A stretch of 64,000 nt of DNA, taken from positions 806,001 to 870,000 of the forward strand of contig CM041199.1 of the NCBI GenBank assembly GCA_023078555.1, written 5' to 3'. Every line of letters begins with the position of its first letter. Position 1 is the stretch's first letter. Origin of the DNA: Ulva prolifera. Taxonomy: Eukaryota > Chlorophyta > Ulvophyceae > Ulvales > Ulvaceae. Both the position numbers and the translations under genes were made by a program. Below the pieces are notes generated by a model. That model ran no database searches, was not told where the DNA came from, and worked only from the letters and a program-made list of their open reading frames with translations. Shown one piece after another: positions 10,410 through 22,235 of this stretch.

Positions 10410-13362
10410 CGGGCGTGTCTGTGCCAGATGCGACCATCAACACGCCGAGCTCAGGCGCCGAGGGGCAGATCCCGGAGGACTTCTGGACGCCGGAGGTCGC
10501 GGCCGTGCCGGGTGGCCTCAACGAGGACCCCCTGCCGCCGATGTCCCCCATCCCCGACCATGACGGCACCGCCTGCCTCAAGTGGGATGACACGCTGTGG
10601 AGCCACGCCGACCACTTCCGGGTACGAACCCTCGAGCCCCCCCCGTGGCACATTGTGTACCCCTCATTGAGCCACAGTGGCGCTGTATCAGTTTGCAATC
10701 CAATCCCCTACTGCAGCTGGTTGATTTCTCAGGCAGGAGGGGTGTGTGCGCCTGCTGGGAAGCCCAAGCGGGACATGTATGTGCCACACCCAGCGTAGTC
10801 GCCGCCCAAGCTAGCCCTGCGTGTGCTCCGTGCGGCCTGTGACGATACCCATGGTCACAATCAGCTGTGACCGCAGCTAGCTGCAGCCCATACCCTCCTG
10901 GCATGCACGTTCAAACAACCCCCCCCCCCTCCACAGAGGCGAGGCCACCATTTGCACAGCTGCCGTTTAACGGCTGGGTGGTGCCGGCCTCCCTTCTGGC
11001 GGCGACGCGCTGACGGTGGCTGCCGCTGCAGTACCGGTGGAACGTGTTCAAGAACATCCGCGCGCACATCGACGAGAACGAGGGCGGCATGGACAAGTTC
11101 ACGCAGGCGTACAAGCACTTTGGCCTCAACCGCGGCGAGCACGAGGGCAAGGCGGGCCTGTGGTACCGTGAGTGGGCCCCGGGAGCGCAGGTGCGGCCCC
11201 CCACCCCTCCCCCGCAGCAGACCCCTGGCTGCGCTGTCGCCAGCGGCAGACCCCCGCCGCGCCCTGTGTGGCCGGTGGAGCGGCGGGGACCCGCAGGCAC
11301 AGCCTCACCTGAACGCAGACCTGTACCCTCCCCCTGAGATGTGGCTATGTGGCCGTGTTTGCTGTTGTCCATGAGCGCCGGTTCGTGCCGACTGCACACT
11401 GTGAGCGCTGGTGGCGCCTGCCCAGAGCGCCTCTGTCAGTTGTTGCATCACCGCCAGGGGTCACCCGGCTGCGCCTCCGCGAGCTGCTGCCTGTGCTGCT
11501 GCCTGTGACGGGCTGCTGCTGCGCAGGCGATCGCGCTTGTCGGGGAGTTCAACGACTGGGACCCGAAGGACAACCACTGGGCGATGAAGGACGACTTTGG
11601 CAACTTCAACCTCTTCCTGCCCGACATCGACGGCAAGCCGCAGGTCCCCCACAGGTGCGCCCGCCCCCTGCTGTCCTCCCGTGGTGCCCTGCTGCGCGCC
11701 GTACCTCTGCCTGCGTTTCAAGGACACACGTTTGGAGAGGCATGTGGTCCTGCCGGCATCGCATATTACCACCCGCAACCCCATCGCATCAGCACTCCTT
11801 CCAGCGCAGCACAGTCCTGCGCCTGCCTGTTGTGTGGTGCACGTCGAGGCATGCCAGGTCGCTCATGGCCACCCCGGACACACGCACAGCTGCACGTGGC
11901 TGTCGAGAGGATGTGCCGCCAGGTAGCGCAAGCTGTTGCAGCATGCCTTGAACTCATGCGGTCTGCATCGTCGCCTTGCGCTCTCCATTGACCGTATCAG
12001 TGTCACTCGCTCGTCCCGGACGGGTCGGGGCTCCCCTCAAGCTCGGCGACTGCCTTGCGCCGGAGCCCCGCACCCTGTGTGGGGTCAGCATGCACCCACG
12101 GCCCCAGACGCGGTCACCGGTGGCGCCACATCGGCGGCGGCGTGCGTGCAGGACGAAGCTCAAGTCCCGCGTGCAGCTCGCGGACGGCTCCTGGGGCGAG
12201 CGCATCCCCGCGTGGACCAAGTGGGCGACGCAGGAGTGGAACGAGATCCTCTTCAACGGCGTGTTTTACGAGCCCGAGCAGAAGGGTGAGCCGGGGGTGT
12301 ACGAGGAGGGCAAGGAGTACGTGTTCAAGTACCCCCGGCCGCAGCGACCGCGCAGCCTGCGCGTGTACGAGTGCCACGTCGGCATGAGCTCCGAGGAGCC
12401 GAAGGTCAACACGTACCTCGAGTTCCGCGACGAGATGATCCCCCGCATCCGCAAGCTCGGCTACAACTGCATCCAGATCATGGCCATCCAGGTGCGGCAC
12501 CCTTTGATCCCGTCTGGGCGCTGCGCGTGCGCTGTGGGGACGTGTTCTCGGAGCGCCGGGCGTGCGCTGCACTGAGTGGTGGCCGTGCGTGCGCGCCAGT
12601 GCAGTGACAGCAGGCTGGACTGCAGCAGGTGCCTGTCAGCACAGCTCGCACTGTGTCGGACACCGTCGCCACAGGGGTGCGCAGACGTACATTGAAGCGC
12701 ATGAACATGTGAGAGCTCCGGTGGACGGTGGACGTCGGGTCGTGGGCGCAGCCGCCCGTTGCGTGATCAGCCGGGTAGAGGTGCGCATCTATAGTCCTCA
12801 TGGCTCGGTTGCTGACGCATGGCCGCCATGCGTGCAGGAGCACGCGTACTACGGCAGCTTCGGGTACCACGTGACCAACTTCTTCGCGCCATCGAGCCGC
12901 AGCGGCACGCCGGACGAGCTCAAGGCGATGATCGACGAGTGCCACAAGTACGGGCTGTACGTGCTGATGGACGTGGTGCACAGTCACGCGAGCAAGAACG
13001 TCAACGACGGCATCTCGAGCTGGGACGGCACCGACCACCACTACTTCCACTCTGGCGGCCGTGGCTACCACTGGCACGCCCCTCCTGCCCCACGCTACCC
13101 TCAGTGCACCTTCTCCGTGCTGCGGCTGTGCACTGTGTGGTGCCGCGAGGTCGTATGCCTGGCAGTCTCTCGGTTCCTGGGCCCAGTGCGAACGGTCTCC
13201 ACGTGACGTGTGCTGCCCAGGTTCATGCAGAACTGCAGGGGTTCCCTGCGGGCTGCGGTTCAGTATTGCCATGCATGCAGCTCGTGTGTATGCGCTGCCA
13301 GACGGCGCGCGCCAGCTGGCGCCAGGGCTCAATGGCCGTTGTTGGTGCGTGTGATGAGATGG

Positions 13363-13450
<88 letters not shown>

Positions 13451-16054
13451 CGCGTGCGCGTGCGTGTGCGTGTGTGCGTGTGCGTGTGAGGTCGCGCCGC
13501 AGTGTGTGTCACCGAAGGGCTGGTGGTGCAGGATGTGGGACTCCCGGTGCTTCAACTACGGCAACTGGGAGACGCTGCGTTTCCTCATGTCCAACACGCG
13601 CTACTGGCTCGACGAGTTCAAGTTTGACGGCTTCCGCTTCGACGGCGTCACCTCCATGATGTGCGCCCCCCCACCGCTCCCAGCACAACGGCACGGCAGA
13701 ACCAGATCTCTCGGCCCACTAGATCTGGCGTCCGCCGCCCACTTCCACTTGCTGTATCATGCCGGTGGTCCAGGGGCCTTCTGGGCAGCGGGGCACTGTT
13801 CCCCGCCTTGCTCGCCTGCCAGCCTGGGCTGCAACACGTTGACGCCTGCATGTGCATGCGGCTGCCACCCACATCTCCTGCAGCGCGCCGGGGAGACACA
13901 GAACGCGCTCGACTGTGCATGCTGGCAGAAGTGCTACGGGAAGACCCTCCAGTAACGGGCGATGTGTCCCGGATGCTCGCGCGGCGGGACGTCAGCCGGG
14001 CGTGCCCGCACACAGAGGACAGAGTACGAGTGGCAGGCGTGGCAGGAAGCGTGGGTTGTGATGCAGGTACCACCACCACGGCCTGAGCATGGCCTTCACG
14101 GGCAACTACGACGAGTACTTTGGCATGTCGACCGACGCCGACGCCGTCGTGTACCTCATGCTCATGAACTCCATGGTGCACGACCTCTTCCCGCACGCCA
14201 TCACCGTCGGCGAGGACGTCTCTGGCATGCCCAGCTTCTGCCGGTGCGGCCCGCTCCCCCCACTCTACTGCTGGCGGCGCGGCCCTGGTGAGCCCGCCAC
14301 TGCCCGAACTGTGCGGCCGTGGCAGCGGAGGCACGCGCTCCGCGCCTCTGCCGCACCGCAGCCCGGGGTGGCGATGCGCGTGTGCGCAGCACCTGCTCCT
14401 GGTGAAGCGGCATCCGCGGCGCTGGCTTGCGGTTGCGGACGCAGCGTGCGCAGTGTGCAGTGCTAGATGCGGTGGTGCTATGGTTTGCACAGGGTTGTGT
14501 GCGCTTGGCCTACACAGTGCGTCTGCGTGGGTGCCGGTGGGCTGGACTGCTGGATTGCCGGAGGTACACCGCGGCCGCATCAGCGGGAGGGGGCCGCGTG
14601 CAGGCCGGTGTCTGAGGGGGCCGGTGTCGGGCCGGTGTCTGACAGGGCTGGTGTTTTAGGGCCGGTGGTGCGTGCAGGCCGGTGTCTGAGGGGGGTGTCG
14701 GGTTCGACTACCGCCTGCAGATGGCGATCGCGGACATGTGGATCGACATCATGAAGCTCCACGACGACTACGCCTGGGGCATGGGCCACATCGTGCACAC
14801 GCTGACGAACCGCCGCTACGCCGAGCCGTGCGTCGGGTACGCGGAGTCGCACGACCAGGCGCTCGTCGGCGACAAGACGATCGCCTTCTGGCTCATGGAC
14901 GCCGCGATGTACGACAAGATGAGCGCCGCCGGCTTCGGCGAGTCGAGCATGGTGCGGCCCGCGCTAGCCCTGGGCCTGCGCTCCCGCCTGTGAATGCCCT
15001 CGCGCCTGCTCTCCTGCATGCAATTTCGCTCTGTCTGCTCGCCCCGGAGGCTTCAGAGGTCCCGCCATGGGCTGTGTTGGCGCCGTGCCGCGTGGCCGGG
15101 CCTCAGCAGCGGGGCCGCTGCAGCGCCGGCTCTCTGTGGCGTGGCCGCGTGTGTGGGCCTCAGGGAGCGGATCTGACAAGCACAACGACAGCGCCGCGCG
15201 GTTTCCTGCACTGGTATCTGTGAGTGCGTGTGGTGGCAGGCAGCTGCTGCGGTGTGTGGGGCCTCTCCGCTGTGGGTGCTCAGCCTGCGGCGGGTGCAAT
15301 CGAGGTGAGGGTGTGCATGGCTGGTGCTGAGAGTCGGGCGCCGCGTGCTGCAGGCGGTGGAGCGCGGCATCGCGCTGCACAAGATGATCCGCATGCTGAC
15401 GATGTCCCTCGGTGGCGAGAGCTACCTCAACTTCATGGGCAACGAGTTTGGCCACCCCGAGTGGATCGGTGCGGGCCCCTCCTCCAACCCTGGTGACAAC
15501 GTGCAGGGGTGGCCCGCCACCTCGGCGCGTCGGACGCTGCGCATGGCGGCCCCCGCGGTCTTGCTGCTGTCCCCGGCCGTGATTTCACTTGGCTCAGATT
15601 TGTTGCGGTGAGGGGCGCTCAGGACGACCGCGGGCCGTGCGCTGACGGCGCCACGGCGTGTGCGTGTGTGCAGATTTCCCCCGGGACGACTCATACGACC
15701 CCTCCACTGGCGGTCTCGTGCCGGGCAACGGCGGCTCCTTCGAGAAGTGCCGCCGACGGTGGGACCTCTCGACTGCAGAGTTCCTGCGCTACAGGTGCGC
15801 CGCCCCGCAAAACTCTCCTGCTTGCACACCTGTTGTGGAGACGGTGGCCGCCGCCTGCTGCCGCGGCATGATCAGTGGGATCTGCGCCTGGCAATACCAC
15901 ACATCATAAAAACCCCCCGCTTCAAGACCTATATTGTGTGGGGTGTGCGCGGAGGCATCGGTTGCACCAGCGATGGCTACCGCGTGACGTCTGCCATGGC
16001 CCCTCCGTGCGCGTTCCGTTGCCAGCTACCGAGCTTTGCGCTGGGCAGGTGCAT

Positions 16055-16087
<33 letters not shown>

Positions 16088-17011
16088 CGGTTGGCACCTA
16101 CGCCAGCGCGCCGCACGCCCGCCTCCTGAGGGTGTGCACGCGGTGTGACACTGCGCGCGCCGCTGCAGGCACATGAACGACTTCGACCGGGCGATGATGC
16201 ACCTCGACAAGGCGTTTGGCTTCGTCGCGGCACCGCACCAGTACGTGTCGCGCAAGGACGAGGGCGACAAGATGATGATCGTCGAGCGCGGCGACCTCGT
16301 GCTCGTCTTCAACTTCCACCCCACCAACTCCTACACTGACTACCAGGTCGGCTGCTACCACCCAGGACCCTACAAGGTGCTCCCCCCCCCCCCCCCCCAC
16401 CCCTCCCCGTGTGTTGGAAGGCATCTGCACGTTGTCGCATCTTCCGAAATCGCTGAGGGCCGTTGGCCTGGCAACCACCTTGCAGCAGCGTGCCCTGCCG
16501 GTGGCTGTGCCATGCGGCACCTGGAGAATGACCCGCACGCACCTGAGGGCCATGATTATGAAGTGCACACACGTGCACCGGCAGAGATTGCACCACACGA
16601 TTGCAACAGCCAGCAGGTGGTTGCCCTGAGCGCGGCCTGGCCGGCAAACCGTATGGGAATCCTCGCCTAGGGGCTTGCGCTCATGCGGGGGCTAGCGTCG
16701 GGTGTGACCCGCAGCCGGTGTGATTGTTTTGCATGCGAAGTGCGTGAGGTGCCCTCGGCATGCAGGTGGCCCTCTCGTCCGACGAGGAGGTCTTTGGCGG
16801 CTACAAGAACATCACGAAGGACTCGGACGCGGAGATGTTTGCCGAGTTTGGCACGTTTGACGACCGGCCCCACAGCTTCAAGGTGTACGCTCCGTGCCGC
16901 ACGGTCGCGGTGTACGCGCCGAGCGAGTTCTGCGACAAGGACGCGGAGGGCGATGAGTACGGCGTGCCGGGCCTCGCCGTCCGCGGCCTCGGGCCCTACT
17001 ACGAGCTCTAG
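10410..17011 (+). CDS. GBE1/SBE: 1,4-alpha-glucan branching enzyme (GH13, eukaryotic type)
   Basis: Makes alpha-1,6 branches in starch or glycogen by cutting and transferring alpha-1,4 chains. Exons: 10410-10621, 11032-11190, 11527-11654, 12152-12491, 12838-13073, 13532-13660, 14067-14243, 14678-14951, 15354-15468, 15674-15794, 16169-16376, 16766-17011; all junctions are in phase and give about 780 residues. Domain order: N-terminal helical segment ([14 protein letters not shown]), CBM48 ([21 protein letters not shown]), GH13 barrel, C-terminal beta domain ([17 protein letters not shown]). Catalytic residues are intact: nucleophile Asp in DGFRFDGV (codon 13641-13643), acid/base Glu in VGEDVSGMP (14212-14214), and Asp in AESHDQ (14853-14855). 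Region I ([10 protein letters not shown]) is present. Codon use is extremely GC3-rich. Donors are almost all GTGCG[GC]; the intron after 13073 appears to be GC-AG. The first exon needs an upstream partner, since it starts in phase. Confidence 0.95.
13074..13531 (+). other. GC-AG intron of the branching enzyme gene
   Basis: The upstream exon must end within GYHW and the downstream exon must begin [10 protein letters not shown] to match the family. The only junction that keeps frame is TG|GCACGC at 13073/13074 and GTGCAG|G at 13531. No GT dinucleotide is available at that position, so the donor is GC. Confidence 0.75.
13366..13490 (+). repeat. TG/CG dinucleotide tract
   Basis: A run of TG dinucleotides of about 75 bp is followed by CG and mixed CG/TG repeats to about 13490. 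It sits inside the GC-AG intron, ending some 40 bp before the acceptor. Alternating purine-pyrimidine DNA of this kind is prone to Z-DNA. Confidence 0.95.
14596..14695 (+). repeat. Duplicated 3' splice site segment
   Basis: A 25-nt segment (GCGTGCAGGCCGGTGTCTGA followed by five Gs) occurs at about 14596-14620 and again at about 14671-14695. The second copy is the acceptor used for the exon starting at 14678 (…[15 protein letters not shown]). Using the first copy would shift the frame. The sequence between the copies contains further CCGGTGTC units. Confidence 0.85.
16055..16087 (+). repeat. Homopolymer run of 33 G
   Basis: Uninterrupted G tract on the sense strand in the intron between exons 15674-15794 and 16169-16376, ending about 80 nt before the acceptor. 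A run of C follows the donor of the next intron at about 16383-16399. The read length of such tracts is often assembly-uncertain. Confidence 0.95.
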
Positions 17012-20000
17012 ACCGCATTCCCTCGAGCAGCGCAGCCGCCGCGAGGCCCGGCGTTTTCCTGTGGAGGGGCGCCGGGTGGTCGAGTGTGTGCTCTGTGTCA
17101 GCCGTGGAGCGTCCCGGGGGATCCACGCCCGGACGGGGCTGCCCGTGGGAGGTGGAGGCACGCGTGGAGTTCATGGTGTGTGACTGGGAAGTCGCACGGG
17201 ACGGAGGGCGGTGGTGGCCGCGGTGTGGATCCGGCTGCTGTCTGTGCGTGCAGCTGGCGGAACGCCGGGGGTGCGCTGCTAGTGCAGCGGGTTGGTGCAG
17301 GAGCATGGCCTGAGCTGCGGTGGAGAGCAGAGTGTCGGGGCGGGATGTAGCAAAAGGGGGGGTCGGGAATTCATGCGGTGCGTGTATCGGGTTGCGCGGA
17401 TGTGAGTACTGCTGCAGTGGCCCTGGGGCACCGGCGGGTTGGGCCCCCTACATTTGCAGCCATCGTCTGAGCAGTGCTGCGGGGACAGGGGGCCGGGGAC
17501 AGACCGAGCGCTGTGGATTTTGTGTGACTGTGTTGAGGCTGGCTGCTGAGAGGCTCCGAGAGCAGCCCCGCATTGTACTCTGGTGTGTAAGCATGTCTTC
17601 GCCTCAACGAACATCGATGATCGTTCGCCTACAGTGTGGGCACTTCGATCGACAGGAGCTGCCCTGACAGAGATGTGCCTCCATATTGATGGCAATCAGC
17701 TATGCGTAGCGCTGTCGTCAGTAGTTGATATACCGCGACAGAATGATGTCTTTACAGTTGACCAGAGTTGTCACAATTACCTCGAGATATCACACGTGTC
17801 TGGCAGGTTGTGTCCAGGTATGGTCCGTTTTCGTTCACAGCCTCTTCCCCCAGGATGCGTGTCAAGGCAGGCTAAGGACAATATACACAGCATCATTTTC
17901 ACGGGGTGATGTACGACATGATCCGTGCAGTGCAAGCAGAAGGACGATGGTGTCCTCAAATGAGTTCCCTGGCGTTCCGGTTCCCATACACGTCCGTCCC
18001 ACTTTCGGGAGCTGTCAATCTCGCAATGGACATGGCTACGTCTACATATATACCGGTATATATACTGACCGGCCCAGGGCAGTGCACAAGGTGTGCCTTG
18101 CGATGCTGGCTCGGCATCGAGAATCGCGAGTCCTGCTGGTGTCGAGTCGCGACGCATGATACGTCAGGTATCCCTCGACATGGACATTCTTCTGTCCACT
18201 ATCTAAATTAGTGATTGCTCATACTGCGGACGAGAGCACGGCTGCACGCATGCGCTCGGTGGAGAAGTGCTTTCTTGGTTCTTCTGTTTTCTTCAACGTC
18301 GTCCACTTTCATGCCAACTGCATGGGACAGGCAGGACCCACGCGTGGCCACGATCGCGATGTTTGACGATTGTGGCAAGGCATATGCCACACCGAGATAC
18401 ACGTGTTCAGTCGATCGCGAGCAGGTGACAGGTTGCACTTACAGCGTGAGTCAGGGCTCTTGATCGCTTGGACCCAATTCCTGGTGTCTTGCCAACAAAA
18501 TGATACACTCATACTTTGCGTGCGGCACTTGTATTATCTCGAGAGATACTGGCACGGTATATTCTCCAACGTCACCAATGACGTGACCGAAGGTGCATGT
18601 GTTGACGATATCGTCGCGATGTGGACGCTCTGCCATCGCGTCTCGCGCCACAAGCTGCGGATGAGAGCGCTGCGTCTTGAACCTCAGCGTACAGGCAGGG
18701 CAACCGCAGCATATGCAAGTTGTTTCGAGAGCACAAGGCCGGAGTGGGTGCAAGTGTGTACCCAAATAATATCCCAGCGCGTCAGATCGGCCATCACGCG
18801 TCACTCCTAAAAGTCTGCCAGCGACCTTACCGAGGTTATGATGGCTGTCGAACTACGTCATTGACACATGAACATGGCGGCATGTTGCGATCCGGTGTCA
18901 CCAGCCGCACGTGGGAACTGTCAAAGCTGCGGTCGGCCTGCCCGCCCCGCTCGCAACTGGTAAACGTTGCAGAAGTCGTCCTGACCTTTCAGTCGGATTC
19001 GGTATAAGTCAGCGAAGTCACCCGATGCTGACATTTCCGGCCGGTTCGATTCGTGGTGAGGTGCCATGGCACGTTGACGTGTCACACCTGGATGGTTGGA
19101 ACTGCTCATCCCGATGGATACGAATCTATGTCAAAACTGACGTAAGCATTGACGGCGTACCGCCCTTTGATGCCCTGTCAGACCTCCTCGAAAGGTCTGC
19201 CTCGGCATACTTCAGACGGGACCTGCCAAATATTTTGAAGCGACATATACGGCTGTGGGTGTGTGTGTGTGTGAGCTGCGTGTGGCTTGTGCGGTGGTCA
19301 TACGAGGCACCCTTCCAGCATGGTCAGGCACATGCATTTATACTGACGCGCCTTCCACGGCCAGTCCAGCGGATCCTTTTCGGAAGGATGGTGTGGGATT
19401 CGAGAAAGCAGGAGGCCCGGCCTTTGATTCTGTGACCTTTTTGATTCAGCGCAGCGGCGCATATACTAGCCGGGCCATTCTCTCCTGGACGTTGACTGCA
19501 TAGCAATGTGTTGGATGATTTAGTCCGCTCAGAACTCGCATGCGTTGTCCTCGCGCACGTGTTGATTCGACAACACAGCATATGAATCTTTAAGAGCAAC
19601 GTCAAACCCGCCATATTTGTTGCAGTATACCTTGGTTTATCCGCAGAAAGCAGGGTAGAGCAGCGCGGACCGTGTAAGGCCATCGAATTCACTGGTGCGT
19701 CGCTTGAAGGCCTGCGGGGGGGGCGGGGGGGGATACGCAGGCATGCTCTGCCACCGCAAATGATACTTTCTTATATATGTAGCTCAGTTTGTCATATGGC
19801 ACTTGCACCATCGTCGCCCAAGCTAACTTTGCTGCTCCTTCGTCCGTCGCGCTCCGCGCGGTCGCCGCTCAAACTGCTGATCCCAGATGTGTAATGGGCT
19901 CGTAATGTTTGCAGGATCGTACAGTTTTCCTGGCAATTAGGTTTGTAGCATACATTCCGGCGCTATGTTCGAACTCTCCACCAGCTGCGCGGCTTCTGCG

Positions 20001-20111
20001 TTGCGCTGAGGCATCGCGACTGCATAATAAGCCTTGTCAGCTGCATCTTAGGGCAGGCTGAGGCTCTATCTGGTGAGATCTGTCCGCTTCGGTACGGCAG
20101 CGCCCTGAGCA
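17012..20111 (+). other. Unassigned region with possible exons of an unknown gene
   Basis: No family recognised. Several plus-strand frames look protein-like and lie near plausible splice sites: about 17600-17810 (DVFTVDQSCHNYLEISHVSG), about 18270-18445 (RVATIAMFDDCGKAYATPRY, then CSVDREQVTGC), about 18460-18700, about 19000-19140 (MLTFPAGSIRGEVPWHVDVS) and 19330-19503 (FDSVTFLIQRSGAYTSR, then a stop at 19501). Cysteine-containing, moderately AT-rich segments suggest an extracellular protein, but I could not join them confidently. The last segment ends at a clear stop. Confidence 0.3.
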
Positions 20112-22192
20112 ATGTCGGATTCACAGTCGTCAGAAGCATCTCGCGCAGCTGCTTGCCGGGCCTGCGACAAAGTACAAGCATGGCTACTTTCAACGCACAT
20201 GCGAGGGCATGCTTCTATGCCGAATCTTGTCGGAGATAAGGATGCAACGGCCACTCCGGGCCCTGCGAGCCTGGCTTCACCAGCCGTTCGACCGTGTGCT
20301 CATCAGCCACTGGCTTGCCAGCGCGACATTTCACGACCTCATGAAACCCACAGAGGAGACCGTGATTCTGCCGGAGTCAAGTTCGCGTCGCTCCCCGCTC
20401 TGCTGCTGCGCGGTAGTAACATGTCTCACGCCGAGAGTTTCTCGGACGGTGACAGCGCGTCGCTGGATGCCACGCCCGATAAAAGTCAACATGCGCCAGG
20501 CTCCAGCATGCGAAACATGCTCAATAATCTTCAGCGAAGCAGTGCCAGCGCAGGAGCCGCGGCGCAGCCTGTCCAGCGGCTTCGCTGTCCAGCGATGACT
20601 ACAGCCGTGATGTCCAGCCCCGCAGCGGATCCCACGCCCACGCCCAGCAAACTCCCTCTCACGAGCGATGGCCCACTCGCTCCATCTGATGCCGTTCAGC
20701 AGAGGGTTGCAAAGCTCTTCCTTCAACCAGCGACCTCACCTGCGCAACCATCCAGCACACCCGAGCACAGCTCACCGGCTCCCATAGCCCAGGCCACGCA
20801 CCGAGTCAAACAGAGCGTGCAGACTCGCCTGACCTCTGCCCACAGCTGCACAACGCTGTTGACGTGCATGGCGAACGAGCTGGACATCTCCAGCACAACA
20901 GAGAGCACGACCATGTTTCTGTCGTCCCCACGGAGTGTCCTCGGGGTTGGCCCAGAGACTCCTCCTGGCGAACCACGCCCACATTATGGCGCACCAAAGC
21001 CATCATGGGACGAATCCCGTGTCTCAACGCTGCACAGCCTTCACCTCCTGAGGACCCCTCCGGAGGCACAGTTTGACCGCATCACATCCCTTGTCGCCCA
21101 GGTCTGTCCCTCCACACCCCCTCTCATCGTTCGGCACTCCACCGTTGTTGAGCCATCAGCAGCAGTATCTATGGCTAGCAGTGGTATCATCCATGCTCAT
21201 GCCTTGCGTCGGCGTCGTCACTCCACAATGTAGCAGCAATGAGGTGGAACTCATTTAATATCACGACGTGTTTGATGTGGTAGTCCTCTATCGCTCTTGG
21301 AGCCTCCCCCCCCCCCATCTCTTGTGGTGTTGCGCCATGCAATTCATCCTGTGTACCTTGGGCCCACTTTCCCTGCGGATGACAGCCGAATCACACCACT
21401 TGTCAGTGTGGCTGTCGTCAGGAGGGGGGTTTTGCATAAGCACCCGGCTCCGTGCAACACACCCACCCCCAATTGTCCACACAAACTGCTGCCACACAGT
21501 CTCAGCCCGGAATCACCTGCCGACAGCGATCACGCACTGCAGTTAATGGGAGTCAACATGGCAATCATCACCCTCATAGAAACCGACCAGCAGTGGTTCA
21601 AGAGCGCCGTCGGCTTTGGCGGCATCACCGAGACGTGCCGCGACGACTCCTTCTGTGCGTGGACCCTCCTCTCTGCGGCGCCGGAGTGCCTCGTCGTTCC
21701 TGACGCCCTTGCCGATGTCCGCTTCGAACGCAACCCGTACGTCATCGCCGGCCCGGCGCTGCGGTCGTACATCAGCGCGCCCCTCGTCTCCACCGCCGGT
21801 GCCCGCCTCGGCACCCTGTGCCTGATCGACACCGTCACCCGCCACTTCACGGCGCAGGACTGCTCGCTGCTGTGCAACGCGGCGGAGGTGGCGGTGCGGG
21901 AGTTTGAGGCGCGGCACGCGGACGCGCAGCTCGCGTACGGCGCCGGGGAGGACGAGGCCGGGGCGCTGCGGAGCAACAAGGCCTGGGACGTCGGCATCCT
22001 CGTGGTGACAATCCGTACGCTCCCTCGTGATGCGTGATGCGGAGAGGATGCGCATATGCCGCCGACACGTACCTGTTTGTGGATGACTGTGTGGGTTGGA
22101 TCTCAGCCGCTTGCTGCGTGCTGTGCGATGTGGATTGGCCGCACAGTCGCAAAGCCGTCCGTTTGTGGACGTACATGCGACGCGGCATCGGT

Positions 22193-22235
<43 letters not shown>

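Noticed and set aside
12478-13512. 344-codon minus-strand frame with long Thr-His repeats
   Set aside because: Produced by the TG dinucleotide tract and by antisense reading of branching enzyme exons.
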